Both the position numbers and the translations under genes were made by a program. Of a stretch of 17,663 nucleotides of DNA, positions 6,696 through 13,733 are shown in pieces. Within the stretch, counting starts at the first letter, position 1. Every line of letters begins with the position of its first letter. Source of the stretch: CAZIPE01 sp964541305 (GTDB taxonomy: Bacteria > Patescibacteriota > Saccharimonadia > Saccharimonadales > UBA7683). A model generated the notes under the pieces. The model saw nothing but the letters and a program-made list of their open reading frames with translations, made no database searches and was not told where the DNA came from. The DNA lies in contig CAZIPE010000013.1 of the NCBI GenBank assembly GCA_964541305.1, positions 1 to 17,663 of the forward strand, written 5' to 3'.

Positions 6696-9081
6696 GTGGC
6701 GGGGTGTCGATGTGATGAGGATCATTAAAGTTTGGCGCATTAGCACCATATTGACCAGATATTGGATCTAGTCCCTGTAGTTCGCGGTTTCTATCAACAG
6801 CTGCGTTATATTGATCAGTCATCTGATCCATTTTTTGCTGTCGTGATTGGTCGCCTGCCTGATTTTTAGCAACCACCTCATCAGCCGCCTGTGTCCAGGG
6901 ATTCTGGGTTACAGGCATATCTTGCATGAATGCGGGGGTTGCTTGGGGCTGAAAACCAATCGTTGCATCCATCGCCTGGCCTGGAGTAATCGGCAGTGGC
7001 GGTAAACCTGCAGGATTTCCTGTTGGAACAGGAGGAAGCGGTGGCAAGGGTGGAAGTCCTGAGCTTGTGGGATTGGGCGCAGGAGCTCCTATTGGGCTCT
7101 GCCCAAAAGTACCAGCACTCATTGAGGAGCTCGGCATTGATTCGGGTGACATGAAGTCACTTATTGGGGTCGTTGGTTGTGGTGGTGGCGTGGGTGCTAC
7201 AAAAGTAGGCGGAGGAGTATTCCCTTGCGGTGTCACGTCACTACCGGCTGCTGAGAATGTTGACTGACTTGGGAGTTCAACAGATGGCAGTGTAGTCGAT
7301 TCAATCGGACCAGTAGGCTCTTGTTGTGTATCGGATAATGCGGGTTGGCTCGGTTGAATTGTTGGTATTTCTGCAGAAGGAGATTCTACATCATCCTCTT
7401 GAAGCAACGATTGAGAACTAATTGCGTCTAAACCAGCCCCGGGCGCCATCGCCACCTGTGGTTGCGCCGTAGCAGCATCTTCAACCGCTTTACGCGCAGT
7501 ATCTAAAGCTTGTTCAGATAGTTCAGTCGGGGCATGCTCAAGTGTCGTGCCAGCTTCATTATCTGAATCAGAGGCTGTAATTCCATCAACCGCATTGTTA
7601 TCACCCTCATCATTAAGTGCATTGAGTGTACCACCAAATGCTGGAGGCTGGGCAGGTCGTTCACTTGTACCTGATGGTACATCATCGATCTTGCTCTGTG
7701 TACCTTCATTAAAGTTTTCGGTACCCGTTTTTACGTTCGTAATGAGCGATGCTTCTGCTTTTTCAGTAGCATCGTCAGTCTTTGATGGCTCATCAAGACT
7801 ATACGCGTCTACGAGCGGTGCTTTTTCTTCAATTTTAGGCGGGAAATCTGGTGGTTTTGGTATGTCGGCTGTCTCGGTGTTATTGGTATCACTCGTCTTT
7901 TCTTCAATATCATCGCTTGCTACCACCACTTCATCTTTCTGTGCATCAGATTCATCTGATGCAATTGACGGTGGCAATATATCCTCTGCTTTTAGGTGCG
8001 GGAGCTCTTCGGCTTCTTTTGATTCCTCAGGTACCTCGTCCTCAACACTTTCTTCATCCTTTTGTCCATTTTTGCTTGTGTGTTCAACAACCATTTCACT
8101 ATTTGTCGCGTGGTCTTCACCAGGTTCTCTCACCGACTCACTCAAAATTCCATCTTGGCGCAAATTGCTGGCTATCAGTTGCTGATTCGCGCCCGCGGCC
8201 ATTAGCTGTGCAGATAGCGTCATGACTTTCGGACTCGTCTTTTCGTTAGAAAAACGGTTAGTTGATGCAACAATACCAGTCAAAAAAGCGGTGCTTATCT
8301 GTTCGTTAAGTAAACTATCACCCAGCAATTCACCTGCACCCACCAGCATTTCAGCAATAGAACTAGCAGATGGCTCGTTCCAATCAATTGAGCCGAGGCT
8401 ACTCTTTTGTTCACCGGCATTTACTGTAATGACCGTTGCATCATGCAATATTCGGCCGTGTGCCGTAATTGCTTTGTCGAGATCTTCTTTTTGAGTGACG
8501 CCAAGTGCTACGACTACATCAACATTGAAGTCGCCCTGGCTGAATTTGAGGTCTTTTTCACTAATACTCGTTTTGTATGGTGTGATGAAGATGCGTACTA
8601 CATCTTCTTCAACCTTATAGCGAAGCTTGTCAGCTTTTTCTTTGTCGAGAGCAATTATAAACTCACGAAGAGAATCGACGTTATTTTCAAACGTTGCCTC
8701 GGGATCTAAAAATTCGATCGCTCGTGGCACATCACCACTAAAAACGGTGGTGGCGTGCTTATCAAGCTTGTCGAGCATCAAAGTGAGACCGAGCGCAGAA
8801 GCCAGCGCATCAACAGAAGGGTTGGTGCCTACCGTAACTAGCACGTTATTAGCACTTTTTAACCGCTCAACTACCTGAGACTTCAAATCTGGACCAACAG
8901 TCTGTTGAGCCTCTGGAGGGTTAACTATCGGTTGTTCGGTAGGTGATATTGGAGTATTCGCAGGCATTGGTGACGGTGTTGGGAGTGGCATCGGAGCAGC
9001 CGGCACAGGGTCACTTCCTGGCAAAGGAGTAACCGGTGCTGGGCTGGTTGGTGGTACAAATGGTTGTGCTTGTGGATCCAT
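6685..9081 (-). CDS. Large disordered protein with a degenerate DHH phosphoesterase domain
   Basis: 798 residues. Residues 1-62 are Pro-rich; about 65-308 has the fold pattern of DHH phosphoesterases (NrnA/RecJ type); 310-590 is acidic and Ser/Glu/Asp-rich; 590-798 is Pro/Gln-rich, with tandem GLPPLPPLPP-type runs near 690-715. The DHH similarity rests on NPSVDALASALGL (87-99, matching NPDxDAxGS), LGSIDWNEPSASSIAEML (229-246) and TGIVASTNRF (268-277, matching TGIxxDTGxF). Key catalytic positions are lost: DHH itself reads NAG (221-223), the motif I first aspartate is S89, the motif II aspartate is A192 and the motif IV aspartate is S273; only D91 remains. The usual C-terminal DHHA1 domain is replaced by disorder. 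It is therefore probably a non-catalytic nucleotide- or protein-binding scaffold. No signal peptide or membrane helix is visible, and no Shine-Dalgarno precedes the ATG. Confidence 0.85.
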   Translation of the reverse strand: MDPQAQPFVPPTSPAPVTPLPGSDPVPAAPMPLPTPSPMPANTPISPTEQPIVNPPEAQQTVGPDLKSQVVERLKSANNVLVTVGTNPSVDALASALGLTLMLDKLDKHATTVFSGDVPRAIEFLDPEATFENNVDSLREFIIALDKEKADKLRYKVEEDVVRIFITPYKTSISEKDLKFSQGDFNVDVVVALGVTQKEDLDKAITAHGRILHDATVITVNAGEQKSSLGSIDWNEPSASSIAEMLVGAGELLGDSLLNEQISTAFLTGIVASTNRFSNEKTSPKVMTLSAQLMAAGANQQLIASNLRQDGILSESVREPGEDHATNSEMVVEHTSKNGQKDEESVEDEVPEESKEAEELPHLKAEDILPPSIASDESDAQKDEVVVASDDIEEKTSDTNNTETADIPKPPDFPPKIEEKAPLVDAYSLDEPSKTDDATEKAEASLITNVKTGTENFNEGTQSKIDDVPSGTSERPAQPPAFGGTLNALNDEGDNNAVDGITASDSDNEAGTTLEHAPTELSEQALDTARKAVEDAATAQPQVAMAPGAGLDAISSQSLLQEDDVESPSAEIPTIQPSQPALSDTQQEPTGPIESTTLPSVELPSQSTFSAAGSDVTPQGNTPPPTFVAPTPPPQPTTPISDFMSPESMPSSSMSAGTFGQSPIGAPAPNPTSSGLPPLPPLPPVPTGNPAGLPPLPITPGQAMDATIGFQPQATPAFMQDMPVTQNPWTQAADEVVAKNQAGDQSRQQKMDQMTDQYNAAVDRNRELQGLDPISGQYGANAPNFNDPHHIDTPPPSQ

Positions 9082-9128
9082 TAGTGCAAGGCTTTTCTAC
9101 TTTTTTGTTTTTAAAACTACTGCTATAA

Positions 9129-9158
9129 ACTTTAGCACTATCGCCCGACAACTGTCAA
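9129..9158 (-). promoter_or_regulatory. Candidate promoter of the degenerate-DHH protein gene
   Basis: A consensus TTGACA (9153-9158, minus strand) is followed after 18 bp by TAAAGT (9129-9134), a moderate -10 match. The predicted leader is about 40 nt and A/T-rich. Confidence 0.4.
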
Positions 9159-9182
9159 CACTATTCTTCCAGATGTCGTGAC

Positions 9183-9211
9183 TTTACCTTTACCCTGTTA
9201 TTTGCTATAAT
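9183..9211 (+). promoter_or_regulatory. rpsT promoter with extended -10
   Basis: TTTACC (9183-9188), a 17-bp spacer and TATAAT (9206-9211) preceded by TGC (extended -10). Transcription would begin near 9218, giving a leader of about 65 nt that includes a small hairpin around CTTCGA/TCGAGG (9249-9263) and the Shine-Dalgarno AAAGGAG (9266-9272) 10 nt before the rpsT ATG. Confidence 0.65.
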
Positions 9212-9282
9212 CTACCCTTAAGCAAGTACGTAATTAATAAAACAACCCTTCGACACGTTCGAGGTAAAGGAGAATCAGCTAC

Positions 9283-9693
9283 ATGCCCATTATTAAATCT
9301 GCAGTAAAACGAATGCACCAGACTGCCAAGCGCAGAGCTCGCAACCTTGCCGGTAAACGAACCCTGCGTGCTGATACAAAAGCACTGATGAGTGCTATTG
9401 AGGCCAAAGATACCAAAAAAGCATCTGAGGAATTAAAGAAAGTTCAAAGTGAACTCGACAAAGCCGTGAAAAAGAACGTTATGAAAAAGAACACTGCCGC
9501 TCGTAAAATGGCTCAACTCAGCGCCAAAGTAAAAGCAATCGGTGGCAAATCTGCCCCATCTACTAAGAAGCCAGCAGTAAAGAAAGCCCCTGCCAAAGCA
9601 AAAACAACTACCAAGCCTGCAACTAAAACAGCCACGAAAAAACCGACAGTTGCAAAAAAGCCTGCTACCAAAAAGACTCCTGCTAAAAAATAG
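9283..9693 (+). CDS. rpsT: 30S ribosomal protein S20 with histone H1-like C-terminal tail
   Basis: S20 binds the 5' domain and helix 44 of 16S rRNA and aids 30S assembly. Residues 1-87 are a standard S20: MPIIKSAVKRMHQTAKRRARN at the start, a helical hairpin with many Lys/Arg, and NVMKKNTAARKMAQLSAKV (65-83), matching the conserved KKG-H-NTAARxKSRL block of the family. Normal S20 ends near 87-90. Here a further 47 residues (about 90-136) are almost purely Lys, Ala, Pro and Thr, with repeated KKPA/KKAPAK units like eukaryotic or bacterial H1-like tails. AAAGGAG 10 nt upstream supports the ATG. The gene stands alone with its own promoter. Identity is sure; the role of the tail is unknown. Confidence 0.95.
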   Translation: MPIIKSAVKRMHQTAKRRARNLAGKRTLRADTKALMSAIEAKDTKKASEELKKVQSELDKAVKKNVMKKNTAARKMAQLSAKVKAIGGKSAPSTKKPAVKKAPAKAKTTTKPATKTATKKPTVAKKPATKKTPAKK

Positions 9694-9734
9694 TTTTGGC
9701 TTTAACACTTAGAATAATATCTACACCTCATCTG

Positions 9735-9743
9735 TGGTAAAAT
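9735..9743 (+). promoter_or_regulatory. Possible extended -10 promoter downstream of rpsT
   Basis: TGGTAAAAT fits an extended -10 (TGN followed by TAAAAT). No good -35 is present. Transcription would start near 9750 into a stretch of small hairpins. Confidence 0.3.
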
Positions 9744-9749
9744 AGCTCT

Positions 9750-9856
9750 CCCAAGAAACACATGCTTGAGATGCCGTATTTTGGAATTGGCTACCTAATA
9801 AGCAAATGTTGCGATATACAAGCCACTTGGATGATACCCATTAAAACCATGGAAGA
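9750..9856 (+). ncRNA. Candidate small structured RNA between rpsT and the convergent gene
   Basis: This stretch lies in the 163-bp gap after rpsT, directly downstream of an extended -10 box. It can form three local hairpins in series: 9749-9755 with 9765-9771 (CAAG/CTTG core, one mismatch), 9773-9780 with 9785-9791 (GCC..ATT/AAT.GGC), and 9819-9822 with 9826-9829 (CAAG/CTTG). No clear terminator follows. The same stretch also holds a 32-codon open frame (9762-9860, MLEMPYFGIGYLISK...) without a Shine-Dalgarno, which could instead be a tiny peptide. Both interpretations are weak. Confidence 0.25.
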
Positions 9857-10456
9857 CTAGCGAGTAAAGATATCTGCTCCAAAAACTCTAACTGCTTTTA
9901 TTCCTCTTACTATTCTGTGAGCCTTGATACTTAGGTCCGTTATTTCTAAGCCATCTAAAATTTTATCTAGATACTTCACAGCACCAACAGCTGCATAGGA
10001 AGATTTCGTTTCAAGTTGTTTTTGTTCATGTCTCACTTCTTTTTTTATAATCGACTTTGTATGTCCTGCGGGGTACCCGCCACTTGCCACCCCACTCACA
10101 AATGCATCTAATAATGCTACAGTGTGCTTAGACAAGTCATCATCCTCGTTACTACCATCTATTTCTACGTCATTATTATTACGATATAACATAGCTTGTA
10201 CTGTATTCTGAACCAACGACTCAAATACTGGGCCCTCTTTATCTAGTGGCCTATTTCCAACATATTTTTCTATACGCGAGAATCTATCTTCAATTTCAGG
10301 TAAATCTAAATCACATTCCATGTTACTAAGTAAATTCTTTAGATCATCGAGTACCTGTTCTCCATCAATCTCAGGGTTGGTTAATAATACTCCGGCATTG
10401 AAAGCAAACTGAATAGGCGTATCTACTCTTTCTACTCCGATGTGTGGGTTTTCCAT
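9857..10456 (-). CDS. Hypothetical protein, 199 residues
   Basis: I recognise no family. It is predicted soluble, acidic in the first 115 residues (an EDDD run near residue 105) and basic in the last 60 (SIIKKEVRHEQKQLETK; HRIVRGIKAVRVFG), so a two-part fold is likely. No signal peptide or membrane helix is visible. AAGG 6 nt upstream supports the ATG. The gene stands alone between convergent rpsT and holA, with its own promoter carrying a palindrome. Codon use differs from its neighbours: AGA and AGG for Arg and ATA for Ile are frequent, as is TTA, and the region is visibly more A/T-rich. That suggests a recently acquired or fast-evolving accessory gene. Reading frame, start signal and promoter make it a likely real gene. 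Confidence 0.75.
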   Translation of the reverse strand: MENPHIGVERVDTPIQFAFNAGVLLTNPEIDGEQVLDDLKNLLSNMECDLDLPEIEDRFSRIEKYVGNRPLDKEGPVFESLVQNTVQAMLYRNNNDVEIDGSNEDDDLSKHTVALLDAFVSGVASGGYPAGHTKSIIKKEVRHEQKQLETKSSYAAVGAVKYLDKILDGLEITDLSIKAHRIVRGIKAVRVFGADIFTR

Positions 10457-10482
10457 ACTTAACCTTTCTGATTAATATCGCC

Positions 10483-10512
10483 ACTATACTCTCTATGAGA
10501 TCACAGAGGCAA
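10483..10512 (-). promoter_or_regulatory. Candidate promoter of the 199-residue protein gene
   Basis: On the minus strand TTGCCT (10507-10512), an 18-bp spacer and TATAGT (10483-10488). Transcription would start near 10476, giving about 20 nt of leader with the AAGG Shine-Dalgarno. A palindrome (10491-10508) fills the spacer and overlaps the -35. Confidence 0.5.
10491..10508. promoter_or_regulatory. Operator-like palindrome in the promoter spacer
   Basis: CTCTaTGAgaTCAcAGAG is an 18-bp inverted repeat with a single mismatched pair, centred between the -10 and -35 boxes. The position is typical of a repressor site. It does not resemble the rpsO inverted repeat in sequence. Confidence 0.45.
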
Positions 10513-10544
10513 GCATAAGTGATAAAAAATCTCACATTACTGGG

Positions 10545-10574
10545 TCTATAGTGCCTCTTCTTAATGCGAGTCAA
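10545..10574 (-). promoter_or_regulatory. Second, upstream candidate promoter of the 199-residue protein gene
   Basis: On the minus strand TTGACT (10569-10574), an 18-bp spacer and TATAGA (10545-10550), starting just after the holA stop. A transcript from here would run through the operator-like palindrome. Confidence 0.35.
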
Positions 10575-10577
10575 TAA

Positions 10578-11492
10578 CTACAGCGAGAGTATGGTGCACT
10601 CGAGGAGTCGCCAGGGCTTGCCGGCGCTGGTTTTTATGGCTACGTCTAATTCAGCTACCTGGTTAATCATTTTGTTCAAAAACTGCGAGTCAACTTTTCT
10701 GGCGAGGCCTTTTGTTTTTGAAATCACGTAGGGGTTTAGCTTTGCCTCTTTAGCAATTTCAGAGTCTGAACGGTTTCCGGCACTTTTAACGACCGCCAGT
10801 GCTTGAATCTGCCAAATAAGTAAGTTTACAATCTGAAATGGGTCTTCAAACGCCTTTTCTAGATTCTCCAGAGTTGTCATGGATTTCTTCTTGTCGCCAG
10901 ACAAAACGTAATCCAGAAGTTGAAATACGGTAGACTGTGCTCGACGCTCAACCAGGTTTTCAATGGTTTCGGCAGTAATTTCAGGTTGAAAATTAATGAG
11001 TTTTTCAATTTCACCCGCCAAGCGTTGTTGATCCGCACCAACGTAATCGAGGAGTAGTCGCGCATCGCGTGAGGTAATTGCCCCCTTCTTCTCTTTCGCA
11101 TATCCCTCAATCCATTTTAGTAAATCAAATTCTTTTGGTTCATCGAATTCGTGAAATTCCGTTTTGCTTTTCAGAGTTTTATACAATGAAGTACGCTTAT
11201 CGAGCTGTGATTCCACAACTACTACAGTAATTTCATCACTACTGCTCGTAGTAAGATCTGCGAATTTCTCAGCCAGTTCTTTGTTTGTACTCAGATCTTT
11301 AATAATTACCATGCGATGGCTCGAAAAGAGTGATGCACCCTGTAATAAAGTTGGTAGCTGATTGAGCTCAAGATCTTCCGCATTCACTACTTCAATATTT
11401 TCAACGCCATAGTCTTTTGCAAACGCATCACGCAGCTCTACCAGCTTTTTGCTTCGGGCAAACGAATTAGCACCAGTTAGAGTAATAATCAT
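10578..11492 (-). CDS. holA: DNA polymerase III delta subunit
   Basis: The delta subunit opens the beta sliding clamp and is part of the clamp-loader complex at the replication fork. The 304-residue product is close to the family length (343 in E. coli). It starts MIITLTGANSFARSKKLVEL, with the delta-type N-terminal domain and LLQGASLFSSHRMVIIKDL near 50-68. The middle contains LLDYVGADQQRLAGEIEKL (about 148-166), typical of delta, followed by the C-terminal collar helices with a QIQALAV segment. As expected for delta, there is no functional Walker A motif. Its ATG overlaps the stop of the upstream gene as ATGA, so translation is coupled. It is the last gene of a mutM-LssY_C-holA unit. Product identity is well supported by the pattern though distant in sequence. 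Confidence 0.88.
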   Translation of the reverse strand: MIITLTGANSFARSKKLVELRDAFAKDYGVENIEVVNAEDLELNQLPTLLQGASLFSSHRMVIIKDLSTNKELAEKFADLTTSSSDEITVVVVESQLDKRTSLYKTLKSKTEFHEFDEPKEFDLLKWIEGYAKEKKGAITSRDARLLLDYVGADQQRLAGEIEKLINFQPEITAETIENLVERRAQSTVFQLLDYVLSGDKKKSMTTLENLEKAFEDPFQIVNLLIWQIQALAVVKSAGNRSDSEIAKEAKLNPYVISKTKGLARKVDSQFLNKMINQVAELDVAIKTSAGKPWRLLECTILSL

Positions 11493-12328
11493 TTTCTTCC
11501 ACCTATTTTAAGATCAACAATCACCATTGAACCATCTGTAAAATACTTGTGCCCTCCACCATTACGATGACTGTAGCGTGGAAAGAAATGCTTAATTTTC
11601 TGCGTTTTTGCGGTGGCTTTTACTTTCTTCAAAGTTTCAATCACGAAGTCACGTTCGGCATCAACGTCACCATCAATTGTATGAGTTACTTGAAGAGTCC
11701 ATAGTGAAAACCCCACCGCGTCATCGTACGATGCTGCCGCTACCCAATCTACCTTATAGCCACCAGGTAAGTACGAATCTCTGGGAACACGCCAAAAGCG
11801 CACATGATGACGTTTGGCCGGATTCCCGTCAACCTCTTTCTGAAAGGCTAAATCGTGCCTGTGGCCAAACACAAACAAATCGCTCACCGGTGCGTTTGCG
11901 TAGCTCGTGCTTTTAAGTGTTGTTCGCACCATCTTAATTGAGGTTCTAAGATTTATCTTGTCAGCCAACTGCCAGCCCGCGCCATTCATCGCACTCAGTA
12001 GTTCAGCCTTTCCACCACGAATCGCAAGATTTACTGGGTCGGCCAATAAGCCGTCTATCGTACGAGCTCGGCCAATAAAGTAGTGTGGCACATAAATGCG
12101 GCTGAGCAACCTGTGAATTCGTGGTAAAAGATAGTAGGCAGTGGCGAGCCACAGCACAATGACACTCAGTATGATGTTCTGACGTGCTCGCACATTTTCA
12201 ATCGCCCAGTAATAACTGAGCAGTGCAATCGCTAGTAGCAAAAGAATCAGAAAAACACGCTTAAAAAATACCGCTAAACGCCACGGCTGACGAACAAATG
12301 TCTTAATATGACCCCGAAGACTACTCAC
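11489..12328 (-). CDS. Membrane protein with LssY C-terminal-like domain
   Basis: 279 residues. Two hydrophobic helices (about 25-43 and 51-68) anchor the N-terminus. Residues 96-235 resemble the LssY_C domain: DPVNLAIRGGKAELLSAM, GAGWQLAD, APVSDLFVFGHRHDLAFQK (146-164), HHVRFWRVP (174-182) and HTIDGDVDAERDFV (216-229). The function of LssY_C is not established; in some proteins it is fused to PAP2 phosphatase or DedA-type membrane domains, neither of which is present here. The start is GTG at 12328, supported by GAGG 5 nt upstream, 19 bp after mutM. It overlaps holA by 4 bp. Its place between a DNA repair and a replication gene probably reflects genome compaction rather than shared function. 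Confidence 0.8.
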   Translation of the reverse strand: MSSLRGHIKTFVRQPWRLAVFFKRVFLILLLLAIALLSYYWAIENVRARQNIILSVIVLWLATAYYLLPRIHRLLSRIYVPHYFIGRARTIDGLLADPVNLAIRGGKAELLSAMNGAGWQLADKINLRTSIKMVRTTLKSTSYANAPVSDLFVFGHRHDLAFQKEVDGNPAKRHHVRFWRVPRDSYLPGGYKVDWVAAASYDDAVGFSLWTLQVTHTIDGDVDAERDFVIETLKKVKATAKTQKIKHFFPRYSHRNGGGHKYFTDGSMVIVDLKIGGRK

Positions 12329-12347
12329 ACTTTCCTCATCTGTTTAA

Positions 12348-13217
12348 TTATAACAGCTGACACACGGGACAGATATGGGTACCTCTACCTGCGACGCGAG
12401 TTTTTTCAATGAGCGTACCAGGATGGCGTGGGCACGGTGTGCCCTCTTTTCTAAATACTTTTGCGAAACTTATATAACTACCTTTTTTGCCTTCTGCATT
12501 TACATAGTTTCTATCGGTTGAACCACCCTTTTCAATTGAGAGCTTGAGTACAAAAATAAGCTCAGTGAATAACTTTTGTATCTTTTTTTGTGGCACATCT
12601 TTTACGCGCATGGCCGGATGAATTTTTGCACCCCACAGTGACTCATCTGCATAGATATTACCTACTCCTGCAACCACTGACTGATCTAGTAGAGCAGCTT
12701 TGATGGTACTGCCCTTTCGCTTCTGAAGTTGAGCCCAAAAAACGTCGGCAGTAAAGTCTGCTTCGAGTGGTTCAGGACCTAGCTTCTTCATGAAATTGAT
12801 ATTCGGTACCTCGATAGTTGGCAGAAGCCTTACCCAACCAAATTTACGCTGATCGTTAAAAAATAACGCAGCATCGTTATCAAGCGTGAATACCACGCGC
12901 GTTGACCTGTCTGGCAAAGATCCAATGAGCGAGTCATTCGGGTGACCCGCCCCAAAAGACTGCTCCCCTCGATACACGAGCTGACCAGTCATTTTTAGAT
13001 GAATCACCAGTGAGTAGTCGGTACCCAAATCGATAATGAGCACCTTTGCTCGACGTCTAATGGTAATAACTTTAGCGCCAACTAAAAACTGGTTAACATC
13101 GCTTGGGCTGTTCGGAAATCCCTTTGGGGTATCGAACGATACAGCTTTGATAGCGTGACCGACTAGTAACTTTTCAAGACCACGCTTAACAGTTTCGACT
13201 TCAGGTAGCTCCGGCAT
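12348..13217 (-). CDS. mutM: Formamidopyrimidine-DNA glycosylase
   Basis: Fpg excises 8-oxoguanine and formamidopyrimidines and nicks the DNA by beta,delta-elimination. The 289-residue product has the diagnostic MPELPEVETVKRGL N-terminus (Pro after Met is the nucleophile, the next Glu catalytic). K58 in RRRAKVLI corresponds to the conserved lysine, GVGNIYADESL (184-194) belongs to the helix-two-turn-helix, and the C-terminal zinc finger ends GRGTHICPVCQ with the conserved R278. The zinc finger reads C262-P-R-H265 ... C283-P-V-C286, so the second ligand is His instead of the usual Cys. The ATG has an extended -10 box only 7 nt upstream and no Shine-Dalgarno. First gene of the operon with the LssY_C gene and holA. 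Confidence 0.95.
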   Translation of the reverse strand: MPELPEVETVKRGLEKLLVGHAIKAVSFDTPKGFPNSPSDVNQFLVGAKVITIRRRAKVLIIDLGTDYSLVIHLKMTGQLVYRGEQSFGAGHPNDSLIGSLPDRSTRVVFTLDNDAALFFNDQRKFGWVRLLPTIEVPNINFMKKLGPEPLEADFTADVFWAQLQKRKGSTIKAALLDQSVVAGVGNIYADESLWGAKIHPAMRVKDVPQKKIQKLFTELIFVLKLSIEKGGSTDRNYVNAEGKKGSYISFAKVFRKEGTPCPRHPGTLIEKTRVAGRGTHICPVCQLL

Positions 13218-13224
13218 TGTTTCT

Positions 13225-13233
13225 ATTGTAGCA
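13225..13233 (-). promoter_or_regulatory. Extended -10 promoter of mutM, leaderless layout
   Basis: On the minus strand TGCTACAAT (extended -10) ends 7 nt before the mutM ATG. No consensus -35 at 17 bp, which extended -10 promoters can dispense with. The transcript would begin at or next to the start codon. Confidence 0.55.
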
Positions 13234-13241
13234 AAAAGCTG

Positions 13242-13634
13242 TTACGCGGCAGACAAACTATGTTTTAGGTATAATTCAAATTCCTCATGCGACTGTGGCA
13301 ATTGAATGACGCGTCCGTTTTCATCTGCCAGATCTCTAAGGAATATTCCCCTATCAAGCTCATCATCTTCAACTGCGTCAAGAGGCAAGACCATAGTTGT
13401 AAATACCTCTCTCCCACTTAATACCCTCAAAAAACCGAGTACCACTAGGTCACTCTCACTGATGGCGCCAACGTCAATCGCGGCCGAATCTTCATCAAAA
13501 GGTGTAATTTCGTGTACGGGTCTTTCAAAGTCAAAACCTAATTCACTTGTATGAACTGTTCCAATTTGCTCTGACACACCAAATTCCTTGTTTGTATTTA
13601 GGTTATATTCCTCACCTACCATTGAAGCCCTCAT
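13242..13634 (-). CDS. Hypothetical acidic protein, about 130 residues
   Basis: No family recognised. The product is acidic and soluble, with a disordered N-terminus (EYNLNTNKEFGVSEQ) followed by a plausible small alpha/beta region (DLVVLGFLRVLSGREVFTTMVLP) and a helix near the end (EEFELYLKHSLSAA). Three starts are possible: GTG at 13673, ATG at 13634 and ATG at 13622. The last has GAGGG 5 nt upstream and may be the true one; 13634 is listed as a compromise. It lies 24 bp upstream of mutM on the same strand, and the mutM -10 box sits in that gap, so the two may be transcribed both together and separately. Confidence 0.65.
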   Translation of the reverse strand: MRASMVGEEYNLNTNKEFGVSEQIGTVHTSELGFDFERPVHEITPFDEDSAAIDVGAISESDLVVLGFLRVLSGREVFTTMVLPLDAVEDDELDRGIFLRDLADENGRVIQLPQSHEEFELYLKHSLSAA

Positions 13635-13733
13635 GCTTATATAATTCAACCTTTTGTTGTTAAAATGAAACACTTGCGCATCTCGAGCTAGTTATTCTAT
13701 CTGGTAGATTAGTGCATCGTGTGATTTATATCA

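Noticed and set aside
7547..8185. Long plus-strand open frame (212 codons) and neighbouring frames at 7851-8225 and 8222-8494
   Set aside because: They lie antisense to the degenerate-DHH protein gene and are Ser/Val-rich mirror images of its acidic, Ser-rich codons; no start signal or family pattern.
9694..9734. Terminator for rpsT
   Set aside because: No hairpin followed by a T-run is visible between the rpsT stop and the extended -10 box.
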